Assembly: GCF_028583425.1 (NCBI RefSeq)
Contig: NC_072795.1
Coordinates: 7,215,001-7,279,000 of the forward strand
Origin: Eublepharis macularius
Taxonomy: Eukaryota > Chordata > Lepidosauria > Squamata > Eublepharidae
Length of the DNA: 64,000 bases
Direction of reading: 5' to 3'
The notes beneath the pieces are model-generated. The model was given only the letters and a program-made list of their open reading frames with translations, had not been told where the DNA came from and did not search any database. Positions 11,721 to 23,103 of this stretch are shown in pieces (position 1 is the first letter of the stretch; each line of letters begins with the position of its first letter). The position numbers and the translations under genes are program-made.

Positions 11721-12231
11721 CATCCCAGTTGATTTACCAAGCTGCCCCCTATGGATGCTGCCTCTGGCCCCCACTAATCCAGCACTTGCCCTCACTCAGT
11801 GGAGCAGCGAGATCAAAACTGGGACAGGGGAATGGCATCATACGACGCTCTAGGAATTACCCTAATCTCTATGGTTTTTAACCATAGAAATTGGAGGGAT
11901 TCCTAGAGTGTCACACAGTGCTGTTTCTCCAGTCTCCACTCCTCCAAATTCTCTTGCTCCACCAATACTCCCAGCTGGCAACTCTACATCACAGTGTGAG
12001 GAACCATACAACTTCACTGGTGTCAAGGCCAGATCTTTGAGCAACAAATTAAAAGGGACAAGGACAGGAAGAACAAGCTGAACTCTAGGGGGTATACTCT
12101 AGCTAGGGTCAGAACCATGGAAGAATCCGTTCTACCGCTGACTGGCCTCATTTTACTGTTGCATGCCAAGAGGGATGGGAAAAGTTGTGATCTTGCTCTC
12201 TTTCTGCATGCACACTAGAAGCAGGTTCTAG

Positions 12232-12476
12232 AGCCAATTTGGTGTAGTGGTTAAGAGCAGCAGGCCTCTAATCTGGAGAGCCAGGTTTGATTCCCCACTC
12301 CTCCACTTGAAGCCAGCTGGGTGACCTTGGGTCACTCACAGCTTCTCAGAGCTCTCTCAGTCCCACCCACCTCACAAGCTGATTGTAGTGAGGATAATAA
12401 CAACGATCTTTGTAAACCGCTCTGAATGGCTGTTAAGTTGTTCTGAAGGGCAGTATATAAATCAAATGATGTTGTT
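12232..12476 (+). mobile_element. tRNA-derived SINE (family 1)
   Basis: Head 'ggtgtagtggttaagagca', B-box 'ggtttgattcccc', then 'gaagccagctgggtgacc' and 'gggcagtatataaatc'. Confidence 0.87.
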
Positions 12477-12479
12477 CTT

Positions 12480-13880
12480 CCGAAAAACAAATTTAAAAAT
12501 GCCTCTCTAGGGTTCTTTTGCCCCACCAGGTGGGGCTCTACCTGCAGTCCTGATCCACAGGTTGCCCCACGCAACCGCTCCGAAGCTCAGGAGCCCTGTC
12601 TTCCTCCAACCATTAGCCATAATTACGGCAGCTGGTACATTATTTCAAAAGAGCATGAGAAGAGCTTTGCTGGGTCACTCCCGCTTTGTTTCCAGCGGCA
12701 GCCAGCCAGGCGCCTCTGGGATGCGTCACGGGCAAAGCACGAAGCCTCCAGCCCGGCCTCTGTTTCACTGTGCCCAGCATCCAGTAGCCATACTGATGTG
12801 CTGAACGCGGGAACTCCATCAAGCAAACCATAGCTCAAAACCGTTGGCGGACCCATCCTCTAAGACCCTGGGGAGTTTTCCTGGTCTGCTTGCCCACAGG
12901 CACGGTTCTCAGTGCTGGGCCAGAATGCCCCCTGGCTGTTCATGGGCTGTGAACCTCCTTCCCTTTGGAGATGCTTTAGGGGAAGGTTTTCAAACAGGCT
13001 AAAAGTTTCACTCATTGTGCCAGGGAAGCAGAGGCAGATTAGCCCTTGAACAAACCAGGAAAGGTCTCAGTGGACTGCTAGCCTGGAGGGCTGGTGGTGC
13101 CATGCAGCGAGCTGAGATGAGTCCCAGTTGGGTTGGCAGTGCCACAGGCTGCTAAGCTTGGATCCAGCGAACAGCAGTAACGACGAGCATAAGCTTGCTT
13201 CTTTCCACAGCACCATTGGCTGGATTTGAGCTAAGCAGCCTGTTTGGTTGATCCAGACAGCACAACATGCAACATGTTGTCCGTTGTTGCCACTGGGTGG
13301 TTTTCAATTCCGCATCTGCCCCTGGAAAGGAAGGGAAGGGAGCGTGGCCTCATAATGACTACATTGTCAGGTGCCATTCCCTGCCTTCTGGTACTGTGCT
13401 GCAGGGGAAGCTAATAAAGCCAAATGGCACAGGAAGACGGCAAAAACCACGTGGTTGCCTAGGCACCGTGGGCACATTTCCTACCTCTTCATCGGGCAAA
13501 GTTGCTTTTCTTGCCTTCTGTGACAGTGCTGCTTTGCCAAACCTGATTGGTTAATTAGCAACATAATATCTTTGCACTTACTACACAGTCCCTGACTGGC
13601 TAGGATCAGCCCCTGACTGGCTAGGATCAGTACCAGTTAGCTAGGAAAAAATGTAAAATCATGTCACCAAAGTAGCTCAAGGGTCACAGCAGGGGAGGAG
13701 GGGAGACAACACCGTTGCTGTGAGCAGTTACAGCAACCCCCCCCCTGCAGCCATTTGTCCCCCCCACCCCCAGCCTTCTTTTTGCCCTCAAAATTTTCAT
13801 GGGCAATAAATTTAGCTGCGTCTTGAATGCAAGGAAGGCCCAGGATCCGATGGGCCCAGCATAATTACTAGCGGCAAAAC
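12480..13880. other. Unassigned, no gene seen; short tandem duplication inside
   Basis: No exon or major repeat recognised. A unit 'tgactggctaggatcag' is duplicated at about 13592-13630. The 12600-12720 part is repeat-free. Confidence 0.4.
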
Positions 13881-14020
13881 CAGTATTTGGTTTGATTTTA
13901 TGTTGTTAATTTGCTTAGCTTGCGCAACATTTGACTTCAATTAGTCCACTTTTGAACAAACTAATCAGCCTACTTAAGCTAATTGGAGTTGCAGATAAAT
14001 GAAGCGGACGGGAAAAAAAA
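13880..14020. other. AT-rich repeat-free block, candidate conserved non-coding DNA
   Basis: It has clustered TTAATTTGC, CAATTAG, ACTAATCAG and GCTAATTGGA motifs resembling homeodomain sites, with no repeat match. Candidate only. Confidence 0.3.
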
Positions 14021-14242
14021 AAGGTGACGTTCCAGCTGAGGGCTTCCAAAATAAAAAAGGGCCAGATTCCAAACCCAGTTTTTGTCAGAGAAAACAAATT
14101 GCTTGACGTGACAGGAAACATACAGCTCTCCACAAGCCGGCTGTGCTGGTGGCAGTCTCCACACCTGGTGGCAGCAAATTTCTTCAACCGCTCTCAAGGC
14201 AAGGTATAAGAGCCCCTGGCCTTGCACTGAGTTGGGAAATAA

Positions 14243-14395
14243 CTGGAGATTTGGGGGGGGTGAAGCCTGGAGAGGGTGAGGTTTGAGAAGGGGCTGGAGC
14301 TCAGCAGGTTATAATGCCATAGAGTCCACCCTCCTAAGCAGACATTTTCTCCATGGGAACTGATCTCATGATCCTAGTTTGAAACTCTAGCCACT
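14243..14395. mobile_element. hAT-like MITE (family E), partial
   Basis: It shares 'ctggagatttggggg', 'ttataatgccatagagtcca' and 'ttttctccatgggaactgat' with family-E copies at 26.5 and 33.6 kb. Confidence 0.55.
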
Positions 14396-14971
14396 TCACC
14401 ACCCTGATTTTCGTGGGGTGGCTGATGTTGAACAGTAGCAAACAGCTAGGCCTGAGTGAGTCATGCAAGCTGTCTGGTGGATGCTGCCAGACCTGGCCCC
14501 TATGAGGCCTTCCTTGTAGGCCAAAACAGCCCTGGAAAAAGTCCTGGCCCCTTTCCCTGCCTTTTACTGCCAGAAACCAAGGCTTGAAGACTCACAATAC
14601 TGTTGTCGTTGCCCAGCAATGGCCACTGAGACATTCATTTCTTAAAGATGCAAGCACTACTTTTATCATGGGAGGGGGGGAGTTTTAACCTCCCTCACCT
14701 GTTTTTAGCACTGGGGTGCTTATCAGATTTGTGGAAACATATGTCTTATTTGTTCATGGCTCCAGTCTCTGGATTTAAGTATCCGCAGATCTGGTCACAT
14801 TGAGAATTAGATCTGTTGATGATTAGCTCTGTTATTAGCTCAAGGAACACCTCAAAGAAGAAAGTGCTTCTTTATACAATGCACAATTAACTAGTGGAAC
14901 TTGCTGCTACTGGATGTGTTGCCTTGAGCTAAGAGAAAAGATGGGATATAAGTATTTTAATAAATAAAAAA

Positions 14972-15345
14972 TGGAGAGCCAGTTTGGTGTAGTGGTTAAG
15001 AGCACGGGACTCAAATCTGGAGAGCCGGGTTTGATTCCCTACTCCTCCACTTGAAGCCAGCTGGGTGACCTTGGGTTAGTCACTTAAGAGCAGCAGGACT
15101 CTAATCTGGAGAGCCGTGTTTGATTCCCCACTCCTCCACTTGAAGCCAGCTGGGTGACCTTGGGCTAGTCACGGCTCTCTCAGAGCTCTCTCAGCCCCAC
15201 CCACCTCACAGGGTGTTTTGTTGTGGGGATAATAATGACATACTTTGTAAACTGCTCTGAGTGGGCATTAAGTTGTCCTGACAGGCGGTATATAAATCGA
15301 ATGTTATCATCATCATCATCATCAATTATTATTATTATTATTAAA
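14972..15345 (+). mobile_element. tRNA-derived SINE (family 1) with duplicated head
   Basis: The tRNA-like head and B-box block appear twice ('ggagagccgggtttgattcc' at about 15020, and a second at about 15105) before a single 3' part ending in (ATC)n/(ATT)n. Confidence 0.8.
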
Positions 15346-15349
15346 GTGA

Positions 15350-16895
15350 TATGACGTTAAAAGGAGATTAACCAGATTTGTACTGTATCTGTCACAGTCT
15401 GAGTTTTTGTTGTGGGGGCTGGAGTAGGGGAAGCCTTTGCTTCTGTGATCCCTGCCCCCCTCCCTGCTGATAAATAAATCATTATGTAGGCCCCAGAAAC
15501 CTAATTAAACCTAATTAAAAGATCCCATGTTTGGGCCATTAGTAGAGGCTATCATTTGGCATAGGAGGCATGATTATAGGTTCTGCTGGCTGGTGTGTGT
15601 GTGCAGGAATGAAAATAATAAATCATACACTTGCTTTATATTTAGAAAAGTAATAAGAGTTCTTTATTGTAGGAACTCCATACTCTAGTAGGAAAGGAGG
15701 AGAGACAGATCCTAACTACCTGTCTAGTCTTAGGATGGACAGGGATGGTAGGACAAGGACTGATCCGTGCTGCTAAGATGGAGGGAAGAGAAGGAGAGAG
15801 GGATGTTGCCTGGAACAATGCCAGGAAGAGGAGGTGTGAGAGGGAGGAAGTCAGGAGGAGGAAATCCCGAGAATAGCAAATCTACATATCAAAGGACAGT
15901 CAGAGCAGAAAGCAGTAAACAGAGTGGCCTGACCTCTCTATCTTTCTAACTCTTTGGTTTTTCCCCCTCTGAAACCTGAGGAAAGGGACAGTGCTGTGTC
16001 CTCCTCTTCCAACAGCCCCCCCCCCCCGCCCCAGGCAGCTGGTCAGCATCTGTGGGAAAGAGAATATTAGACTAAATGGGCCCTTACAGGCCCAGAATGC
16101 ATTGCATATTACAGACCCTCCAACCTTTCACGGATGAAAATGCCTACGTTTCAACAGCTGTATTTGGAAAGACTGCTGCTTGGTTCCTCTGACCCATTAC
16201 ACGTTGCTGAAAGTACCGTGGTGCCTTGTCCACGTTCGATTACTCGCTCTACAACGGTTTGTTGGCCCTTCATTGCTTTAAAAGCCATGATTGTGCTTTC
16301 AGTTAAATTTTGATTAGAAGCCTAGCATGTGACTCCAGTTCAAAATCTACCTTGGTTTATGCAGTGTGCTGTCTCAATGTGCATGCGTTTATAAGCATGC
16401 GCACTAGAGATAAGTGGCATTGATCCATGGCCAAAATCCACACGGCCATATAACTTCTAGAGATGGGGGGCGGAGGAGATGGGATGGGAGCAAACCCCTT
16501 AGAATGACAGCACACTGTCTCCAAAAGCCAAACGGACAACAAAATGAGGGCATTGACTCACCAGCTGCAAGTAACAAAAAGAACAGCATCTGTCACTGTT
16601 TAGTGAAGCAGATGATATTTTATTGTAAAACATATTACTGCGTGACGATTTTAACTTTCCTGTCCTCCCCTGCCCAATTGTAAAATAAAATAAGGTCTAC
16701 TGCAGAACTTGCACAAAATCAGTTCCTTCTCGGAGAAGGAGGCCTGGTCATCTGGCTTACACAGATGTTTGAAAAGGGGGAAATCGTGGGAGAAAACTGT
16801 TTGGGGCCAAGAGAACCTCCCGTCTAGGATGCCAACCTTCAGTCTGCTTAGGAGAGAGACGCCAACATGGTGAGGAGGTTCCCATTATGACTGAT
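15350..16895. other. Unassigned, no gene seen
   Basis: No exon or repeat family recognised in this stretch. Confidence 0.4.
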
Positions 16896-16898
16896 GGA

Positions 16899-17330
16899 CA
16901 TGGGTCATTTCATAGAAAAAGAGCTGGAGGAACTCATTAGCGTAACTCATTAGCATATGCCACACCCCTTGACATCACCGGACGTGTGTCATTGGCATAA
17001 ATTATTGCGTATGCTACGCCCCCTGGCGTCACCTATCCTGGCTGTTTTGGACCCAATCCTAGCCATTCACGGCTGAAATTGGGCCCAAAATGGCAAAAAG
17101 GGGCTGAAAATGGCCGAAAAGGGGCCCCAAATGGTCAGGATTGGGCCGCTGCTGAGTGGGAGGGTGATCCACCACCCATCAGAGGCCTGATCTGGGCCTT
17201 CGGCCCCAATCCAGGCTGAAACGGGCCCAAAATGGCCGAGAGTCGGGTGGGCGGGGCCACCTGACATGTGACCTTTTTGGGGAACTGCTGGAACTGTGTT
17301 CCAGCGCGTTCCCCCCCGAAATAAGCCCTG
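16899..17330 (+). mobile_element. hAT non-autonomous element, 435-bp family (copy 2)
   Basis: It is 432 bp with decayed termini (CATGGGTCATTTC and ATAAGCCCTG). Flanks CTGATGGA (16891-16898) and CCGATGGT (17331-17338) match at 6 of 8 bases. Confidence 0.85.
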
Positions 17331-17519
17331 CCGATGGTGTTTAATGTGCACAGCTCTAGTGCAAAAGTAAGAATAGGGTCTGTGTTTAAATGGGTGTTGG
17401 GTCCGTTCCTTCTCTCCGGGGAATTCTGGGAACTATAAGGGAGGGGTAGTGATCTGTAACGGACTTTCCCGTACCTTCCCTAAACCAGAATTCCCAAATG
17501 TATTTTGGAACATGAATAA

Positions 17520-17800
17520 TGGGAGTCCAACAGCAACTATAAGACTAACAAAATTTGTGGTAGGGGGTGAGCTTTCGTGAGCTACAGCTCACTTCCTCAG
17601 ATACCTGTTTTATGTTTGGAAGTACAAACCCATGAGACTGTGGCTTGGTGGAAAAGCTGATGTTTTTCATGTAGAAGGCGCCAAGTTCAATCTCCGGATC
17701 AATCTGAAGAAGTGAGTTGTAACTTGTGACCCTACCACAAATTTTGTTAGTCTTATAGGTGCTACTGGACTCTTGCTCTTTTTGTTTGTTCGGTAGAACT
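17520..17800. mobile_element. Penelope-like terminal repeat, family C, split by SINE family 3 fragment
   Basis: Left arm 17520-17606 ('gactaacaaaatttgtggta'), right arm 17706-17790 (its complement, then 'gtgctactggactcttgc'). A SINE fragment with 'catgtagaaggcgccaag' lies between. Confidence 0.6.
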
Positions 17801-18154
17801 GCTGTGCCTTAGAAGGAACAAATTTCACTTGTGCATCAAGATGCACTCAGGGAGATTTTCAGCATATCTAGTTTGCATAAGGGAATTTGGCTCTCGTAGA
17901 AAAACACATTCCCTCCCACCCCTCCAAGCATAATATTGGATTTTTTCCATTTTTTTTGCTGCTACTTAATCAGTTATTATTATTACAATAACCACTTGAA
18001 GTTGGAGTGGAACACTCCACTGGCGCTCCCCCAATCACTCCACCCTCTGCTGAAAGCCGAGAGCGGCAAACAAGCCACTGCACAGCTCAGACATCGCACT
18101 AAACCCTCCTCTGCGCGAACCACAGCCGAGACCCCACACTCACAGACAAACACA

Positions 18155-18590
18155 CATGGAGCTGCCTTAGACCCTCCATCCATTCAGTGCAGAATTATCT
18201 GCTTAGGCTGGAAGTGGCCCTGTGGGGTCTCATGTCGAGAAAGGTCTTTCCCATCAGCATCCACCTGGTCCTTTTAACTGGGGATGCTGGGAATTGAACC
18301 TGAGAGCCAAGCTACAAGTGACGCCTTACACAGGTTGGACACTTGTCAGCTTCCCTCAAGTTTTGATGGGAAATGTAGGCATCCTGGTCTTGCAGCTGTA
18401 ATGGAGAGCCAAGCTGTAAAACCAGGACGCCTACATTTCCCATCAAAACTTGAGAGAAGCTGACAAGTGTCCAACCTGTGTCAGGCGTCACTTGTAGCTT
18501 GGCTCTGAGACCTTCTACATGAAAAACAGCAGTTTTTCCACTGAGCCATTTTCCCTTCAGTTTGTGCTTCCAAACATAAAACACCCTGAT
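18155..18590 (-). mobile_element. tRNA-derived SINE (family 3) split by a foldback element
   Basis: The SINE body (to 18303) and its tRNA-like head (from 18509, 'ccttctacatgaaaaacagc' side) are contiguous once 18304-18505 and one TGA copy are removed. Confidence 0.75.
18304..18505. mobile_element. Foldback element with TNA duplication (copy H1)
   Basis: It is 202 bp and almost wholly palindromic, with termini GAGCCAAGCTACAAGTGACG and its complement. Direct TGA triplets flank it (18301-18303, 18506-18508), and the SINE host sequence gives the empty site. Inferred PIF/Harbinger-like. Confidence 0.75.
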
Positions 18591-18639
18591 CTCTCCTCTG
18601 CTCCCTGCTCTATACTATCTCTGGGTCCAGGGCTATGGC

Positions 18640-19386
18640 TGCCAATATTAGATCTATAGGTAACAAAAGAGCTGTCACAAGGGCACCAAACAAGCAGAAA
18701 ATACAAAAAGCCCTTAGGAAAATGCAATCAACAATTATCCCCAATTCATATATTTAAGGTGCTAAAAGTGCTCAGTGCGAGTAAGTCCATCATATGAATG
18801 GTTCCATCATACAATTTGTCATATAACAAATAGCGATGGTATGAAATCACAAATTTCCTTTAGACATCAACGGTGGTAAACAAGTCACAAAATTTCTACA
18901 AGCAGTACATGTAACCAGTACATAAGGTGGCTGGAAGCCCTAACAGTCCCATATAAAGCTAGAATTTTCCACAAGAATGTAGCCTCCAGGTCACAGAAGT
19001 CCTGTCCCGAACAATGTATGCTGCCTACGGGGTTCGCCGGCATGCAAAAAGTCCAGTCCCGTTTCGCCACAAAGCCTTCTTCATAGGCAACAAATCTATA
19101 TTCCAATTCAATATAAGTCAAACATTAGCTCAGCATTTTACAAGCAAAAATTAACCAAGCGAATTACAACATATCAACTCACAGACCAAGTAAGAGTCAA
19201 TCTCGTTCCACCATTGCAATTCCTTCCAGTCAATCTAGTGTCGTGCCTGGGTGTAACCTTCCCACAGCTTATATACAGCCTTTTGTTTAAAGGTACATGG
19301 TCTTAATAATGCATTAGATTTGAGTTGTTTTCTGTAAATTTTTGGAGGTTGTTAGGTGGCTGCACCTTTAAACAAAAGACTGTATG
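18640..19386 (-). mobile_element. Possible fourth Penelope-like non-coding terminal region
   Basis: The minus strand reads 'cctatgaagaaggctttgtg' followed by GCGAAACGGG, resembling a degenerate hammerhead-type core. An inverted pair 'ttttgtttaaaggtac' / 'gcacctttaaacaaaag' lies at 19281-19380. The family is not confirmed. Confidence 0.35.
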
Positions 19387-19821
19387 CAGGGGTCATTTCG
19401 TAGAAAAAGAGCTGGAGGAACTCATTAGCATAACTCATTAGCATATGCCATGCCCCTTGACATCACCAGAAGTGTCTCATTAGCATAACTGATTTGCATA
19501 TGCCACACCCCCTGACATCACTTATCCTGGCTGTTTTGGACCCAATCCTGGCCATTCAGGGCCGAAACTGGGCCCAAAATGGCAAAAAGGGGCTGAAAAT
19601 GGATGAAAAGGGGTCCAAAATGGTCAGGATTGGGCCATTGCTGAGCGGGAGAGTGATCCACCACCCATCAGAAGCCTGATCTGGGCCGTTTCGGCCCCAA
19701 TCCAGGCCGAAACGGGCCCCAAATGGCTGAGAGTCAGGTGGGCGGGGCCGCCTGTCATGTGACCTCTTTGGGGAACTGCCAGAACTGCGTTCCTGCACGT
19801 TCCCCCTCAAAATGAGCCCTG
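19387..19821 (+). mobile_element. hAT non-autonomous element, 435-bp family (copy 3)
   Basis: Full-length copy, CAGGGGTCATTTCG to AATGAGCCCTG. The flanking octamers do not match, so the target duplication has decayed or the flank has rearranged. Confidence 0.85.
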
Positions 19822-20224
19822 CCTACAGGAATAGGGTAACAAGGCAGTGGGAGCAAAAGGTGAGGCTACAGCATTGTGCTGATGTGGTGATGTCACTTCC
19901 AGGTTCATGCTGGAAGTGATGTTGCGGTGTTAACACGATGTCAGTCGTTGTGTCTCTGCCCTTGTCTCCCAGGGGTTGCCGGCACTGGGAAGCCCTGCGC
20001 AGCCCTGGCAGCCCTGCGCAGAAGTGAAAGCTAGGTATGCTGCCTGAGCTCCCTGGAGGAAGGGCAGAATAAAAATGTGCTTGGTGGGTAAGTTTGGTTC
20101 ACTTCTCCTTTTGTAACCCACTTTCTACATTGTGGTGTGGCATGACTGAGACAGTTATTTGTGTGGTTTTCCAGATCTGCAATCCCAGTCCTACCATGTT
20201 GTTTATTGGAGGTTGCTGTGATTC

Positions 20225-20309
20225 ATCTGAATCGACTTTTCTGTTTTGTAGTCTGCCTCGAGTCTCAGCGAGAAAGGCAGAGAGTTGATGAAGCAAATAA
20301 ATAAATCAG
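20225..20309 (+). mobile_element. L2-like LINE or SINE 3' tail
   Basis: It has 'cctcgagtctcagcgagaaa' and an (AAAT)n end, matching the 3' terminus of the L2-like copy at 24.1 kb. Confidence 0.5.
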
Positions 20310-20671
20310 GCCAAACCGCAGTCTGCACTAACTCTTTTTGAACCAAGGTTTCTGTTGCACATCTCAAGTCGTGTCTTTTTTCCAAAAAATATCCTTCACA
20401 CCAACCTCTGCTTAAGCACCCTTAGTCATGGCTGAGCATGATGTCTGAATTGGACGCCTCTGCATAATGGAGAGGTTTTTAAGATATTCTCTTGGTATTC
20501 TTGGATACACAAGAGAGCAAAATGAACTCGTGGGCCTGAGTCTTAAGGCATCTCCAAGACCAGACAAACAATAGGGAACCCAACTATCTGTTCTGGGCAA
20601 CAAGATCTTTAAGGCCATGGTTGATCCAGTCCCAAAACCTGATCATTGAACCCCAAGTATGTCACATACAA

Positions 20672-20882
20672 ACACATAGAGCTGCCTTACATTGAATCAG
20701 ACCTTTGGTCCATCGAGGTCAGCATTGCCTACTCAGACTGGTAGCTTCTCTCCCTGGGTCTCTCAGGCTGAGGTCTTTCCCGTCACCTATTACCTGGTCC
20801 TTTTAACTGGAGATGCTGGGAATTGAACCTGAGAAGTTCTGCAGGCCAAGCAGATGCTCTTCCATTGAGCCACAGGCCCTCC
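20672..20882 (-). mobile_element. tRNA-derived SINE (family 3)
   Basis: From 'agagctgccttacattgaat' to 'cattgagccacaggcc', the family order read on the plus strand. Confidence 0.8.
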
Positions 20883-20897
20883 CTGAATTATAGGCCT

Positions 20898-21112
20898 CAT
20901 ATGTACACATGAAGCTGCCTGATACTAAATCAGACCATTGGTCGATCAAGGTCAGTATTGTCTACTCAGACCTGCAGTTGCTCTCCAGGATCTCAGGCGG
21001 AGGTCTTTCACATCAACTATGACTTGGTTCTTTTAACTGGAGATGCCGGTGATTTGAACCTGTGACCTTCTGCATGCCAAGCCAACGATGTACCACTGAA
21101 CCACAGCTCCTT
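20898..21112 (-). mobile_element. tRNA-derived SINE (family 3), second adjacent copy
   Basis: Same blocks as the copy ending at 20882 ('gaagctgcctgatactaaat' to 'accactgaaccacag'), about 15 bp away in the same orientation. Confidence 0.8.
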
Positions 21113-21114
21113 CC

Positions 21115-21864
21115 CAAGCCTTATCTGATCACTCTAAGAACTTGACCTTGGCCTGCTACAGATCTAGCTATGACGAACAAACAGGATCTTTTCTACCGGG
21201 AGGCAGCCTGCCTGTTCATATGAGCTCAGGAGCTCAGAGATGCAGCGAAGGCCAAGCGGCAGTGATAATTCAACATTTTGTGTCATGAGAAGACAGAAGT
21301 AGGAAGTCTTGGGTGTAGAACTGATGCCATAAAGTGGAAGAGTCACGAAGTCGCTTATACGATGAGTCAACAGCCTTGTACAAACCTGTGAGTGCGGTGA
21401 TAAAGATGGGGCAATTTCTTTTAAGAGAATGATGGAGAAGGAGGCTACCAGTCAAGTTGAACCCCTAAAAGAAAATAATTGAGTAATAAATTTGGATAAC
21501 TGGATATGCTGGAAAACATCACTTCTCCTAAGAACAGGAGGAGCTGCCTCTAGGGCCGGCGGGAAAACAGGGGAGGGCGGAAACTATATTGGGTTACGTG
21601 GAGATGTCACATTCAGAACAAAGCCCAGAGGTGATGTCTGTGTGTCATCCAATACTCTAGAAATTCCATCGTGGAGTTTCTAGAGCATCTGTTGACATGC
21701 TGACGTCATACCCAGGTTTTTGCTTGGAAGCGATGTTGACATGTAGCCCAATATCACATCCATGCCTTACCCCGATCCCAAAGCTCCTGGAAGTGCCAAG
21801 GGGTGGCCTAGCACCCCTGTTCTTCCTTTTTCCTTTTATGTTGTTTGTGTTGCCTTACTACTTC
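21115..21864. other. Unassigned, no gene seen
   Basis: No exon or repeat family recognised. Open frames here are short and without resemblance. Confidence 0.4.
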
Positions 21865-22536
21865 TGCAGTAGAAAAGAGCAAGAGTCCAGTAGCACCTAT
21901 AACAGGGGTGGCCAAACTGTGGCTCGGGAGCCACATGTGGCTCTTCTAGACATATTGTGTGGCTCCTGGAGATCTCTGAGTATCGCTGTGGCCATACATT
22001 TTATTTTATTTTATTTTATTTTCCTCCCTTTTTTCCTTCCTTCTTTCTTTTCATGTCTTTCACATTTTCAATAAAAATGTTGGGGGTTTCTAGGTCTGAC
22101 TCAAAAAATACCTGGGGACTTGGGGGTGAAGTCTAGCAAGGATGTGATGTCACTTCCATGTCAAAGGTCAGGTGATGGCTCTTCCCAAGCTCTACCCCTT
22201 TCAATGATGTCACTTCCAGCATACTGCACCAAAACCCCACCCCTTCCTGTGATGTCACTTTCAGGACACTCCCCCAAACCCGCCTCTTCCTCTGAAGTCA
22301 CTTCAATGCATCATGTCTTGCAGCTCTCAAACATCTGACGTTTATTCTATGTGGCTCTTACATTAAGCAAGTTTGGCCACCCCTGACCTATAAAATCAAC
22401 AGATATCTGAAGAAGTGAGCTGCAGCTCACGAAAGCTCACACCCTACCACAAATTTTGTTAGTCTTATAGGTGCTACTGGACCCTTGCTCTTTTCTACTG
22501 CTACAGACAAACACAGCTACCCATCTTGATCTATTT
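21865..22536 (+). mobile_element. Penelope-like terminal repeat, family C, split by hAT
   Basis: Left end 21865-21902; right arm 22386-22536. The right arm has a well-preserved hammerhead-like core: CTGAAGA at 22407, stem GTGAG (22415-22419) with CTCAC (22426-22430), and GAAA at 22431-22434. Confidence 0.65.
21903..22385 (+). mobile_element. hAT non-autonomous element, 483 bp
   Basis: Termini CAGGGGTGGCCAAACT and (complement) CAGGGGTGGCCAAACTTG lie between perfect ACCTATAA duplications (21895-21902, 22386-22393). The interior contains an ATTTT run and about four diverged repeats around 'gatgtcacttcc'. Confidence 0.92.
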
Positions 22537-22539
22537 TCT

Positions 22540-23100
22540 TCTGATAACGTTTATCATCTTTTTAAGAGTGATCGCCCCCCCCGCCACACACACTGCTTTT
22601 CTTCTTGGTTTTTCTAGTTAGAATAATTTTGGAGGTTCCCCTGCTGGGAGGATTCGATCTAGGAACTCCAATGGAAGAAATGGTAGCTATGCAAACTGCT
22701 TTAGAGCAAGGAAGAAATATAAGGCAGGCAGCCTAGGCTACAATCCTGGGGACTCTTTCCTAAGAGTAGGCCTATCGAATAACATGGGACTTGCTTCCAG
22801 CCGAATTTGCTTGGAATTGTCTGTTTAAAGATCATAGTTTAGCATTCAGGAGGATATTGGGAAGTGAAGCAATTACATATCTTATTGTAATGTGATCACT
22901 AGTTACTGGTCTATATAATTTCTTTTTACTGCCCACATTTATGGTTTTTTCCCGCGGCCCATGTTTAAGAGTTTTTGTCTCTTTTCTTGTTTGGAAAAAG
23001 TTTGTTTTGTGGTGTTACTTGATTTTCTGGGTTGTATCTTGTGCTTAATAAACCATTGCCATGTATTTTCATTCGCTCAAGAGTCTGCGTGTGTTCCTCA
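22540..23100. other. Unassigned, no gene seen
   Basis: No recognised exon or repeat. Confidence 0.4.
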
Positions 23101-23103
23101 CCT

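Noticed and set aside
19379-19829. 8-bp target duplication for hAT copy 3
   Set aside because: Flanks ACTGTATG and CCTACAGG do not match, so I claim none for this copy.
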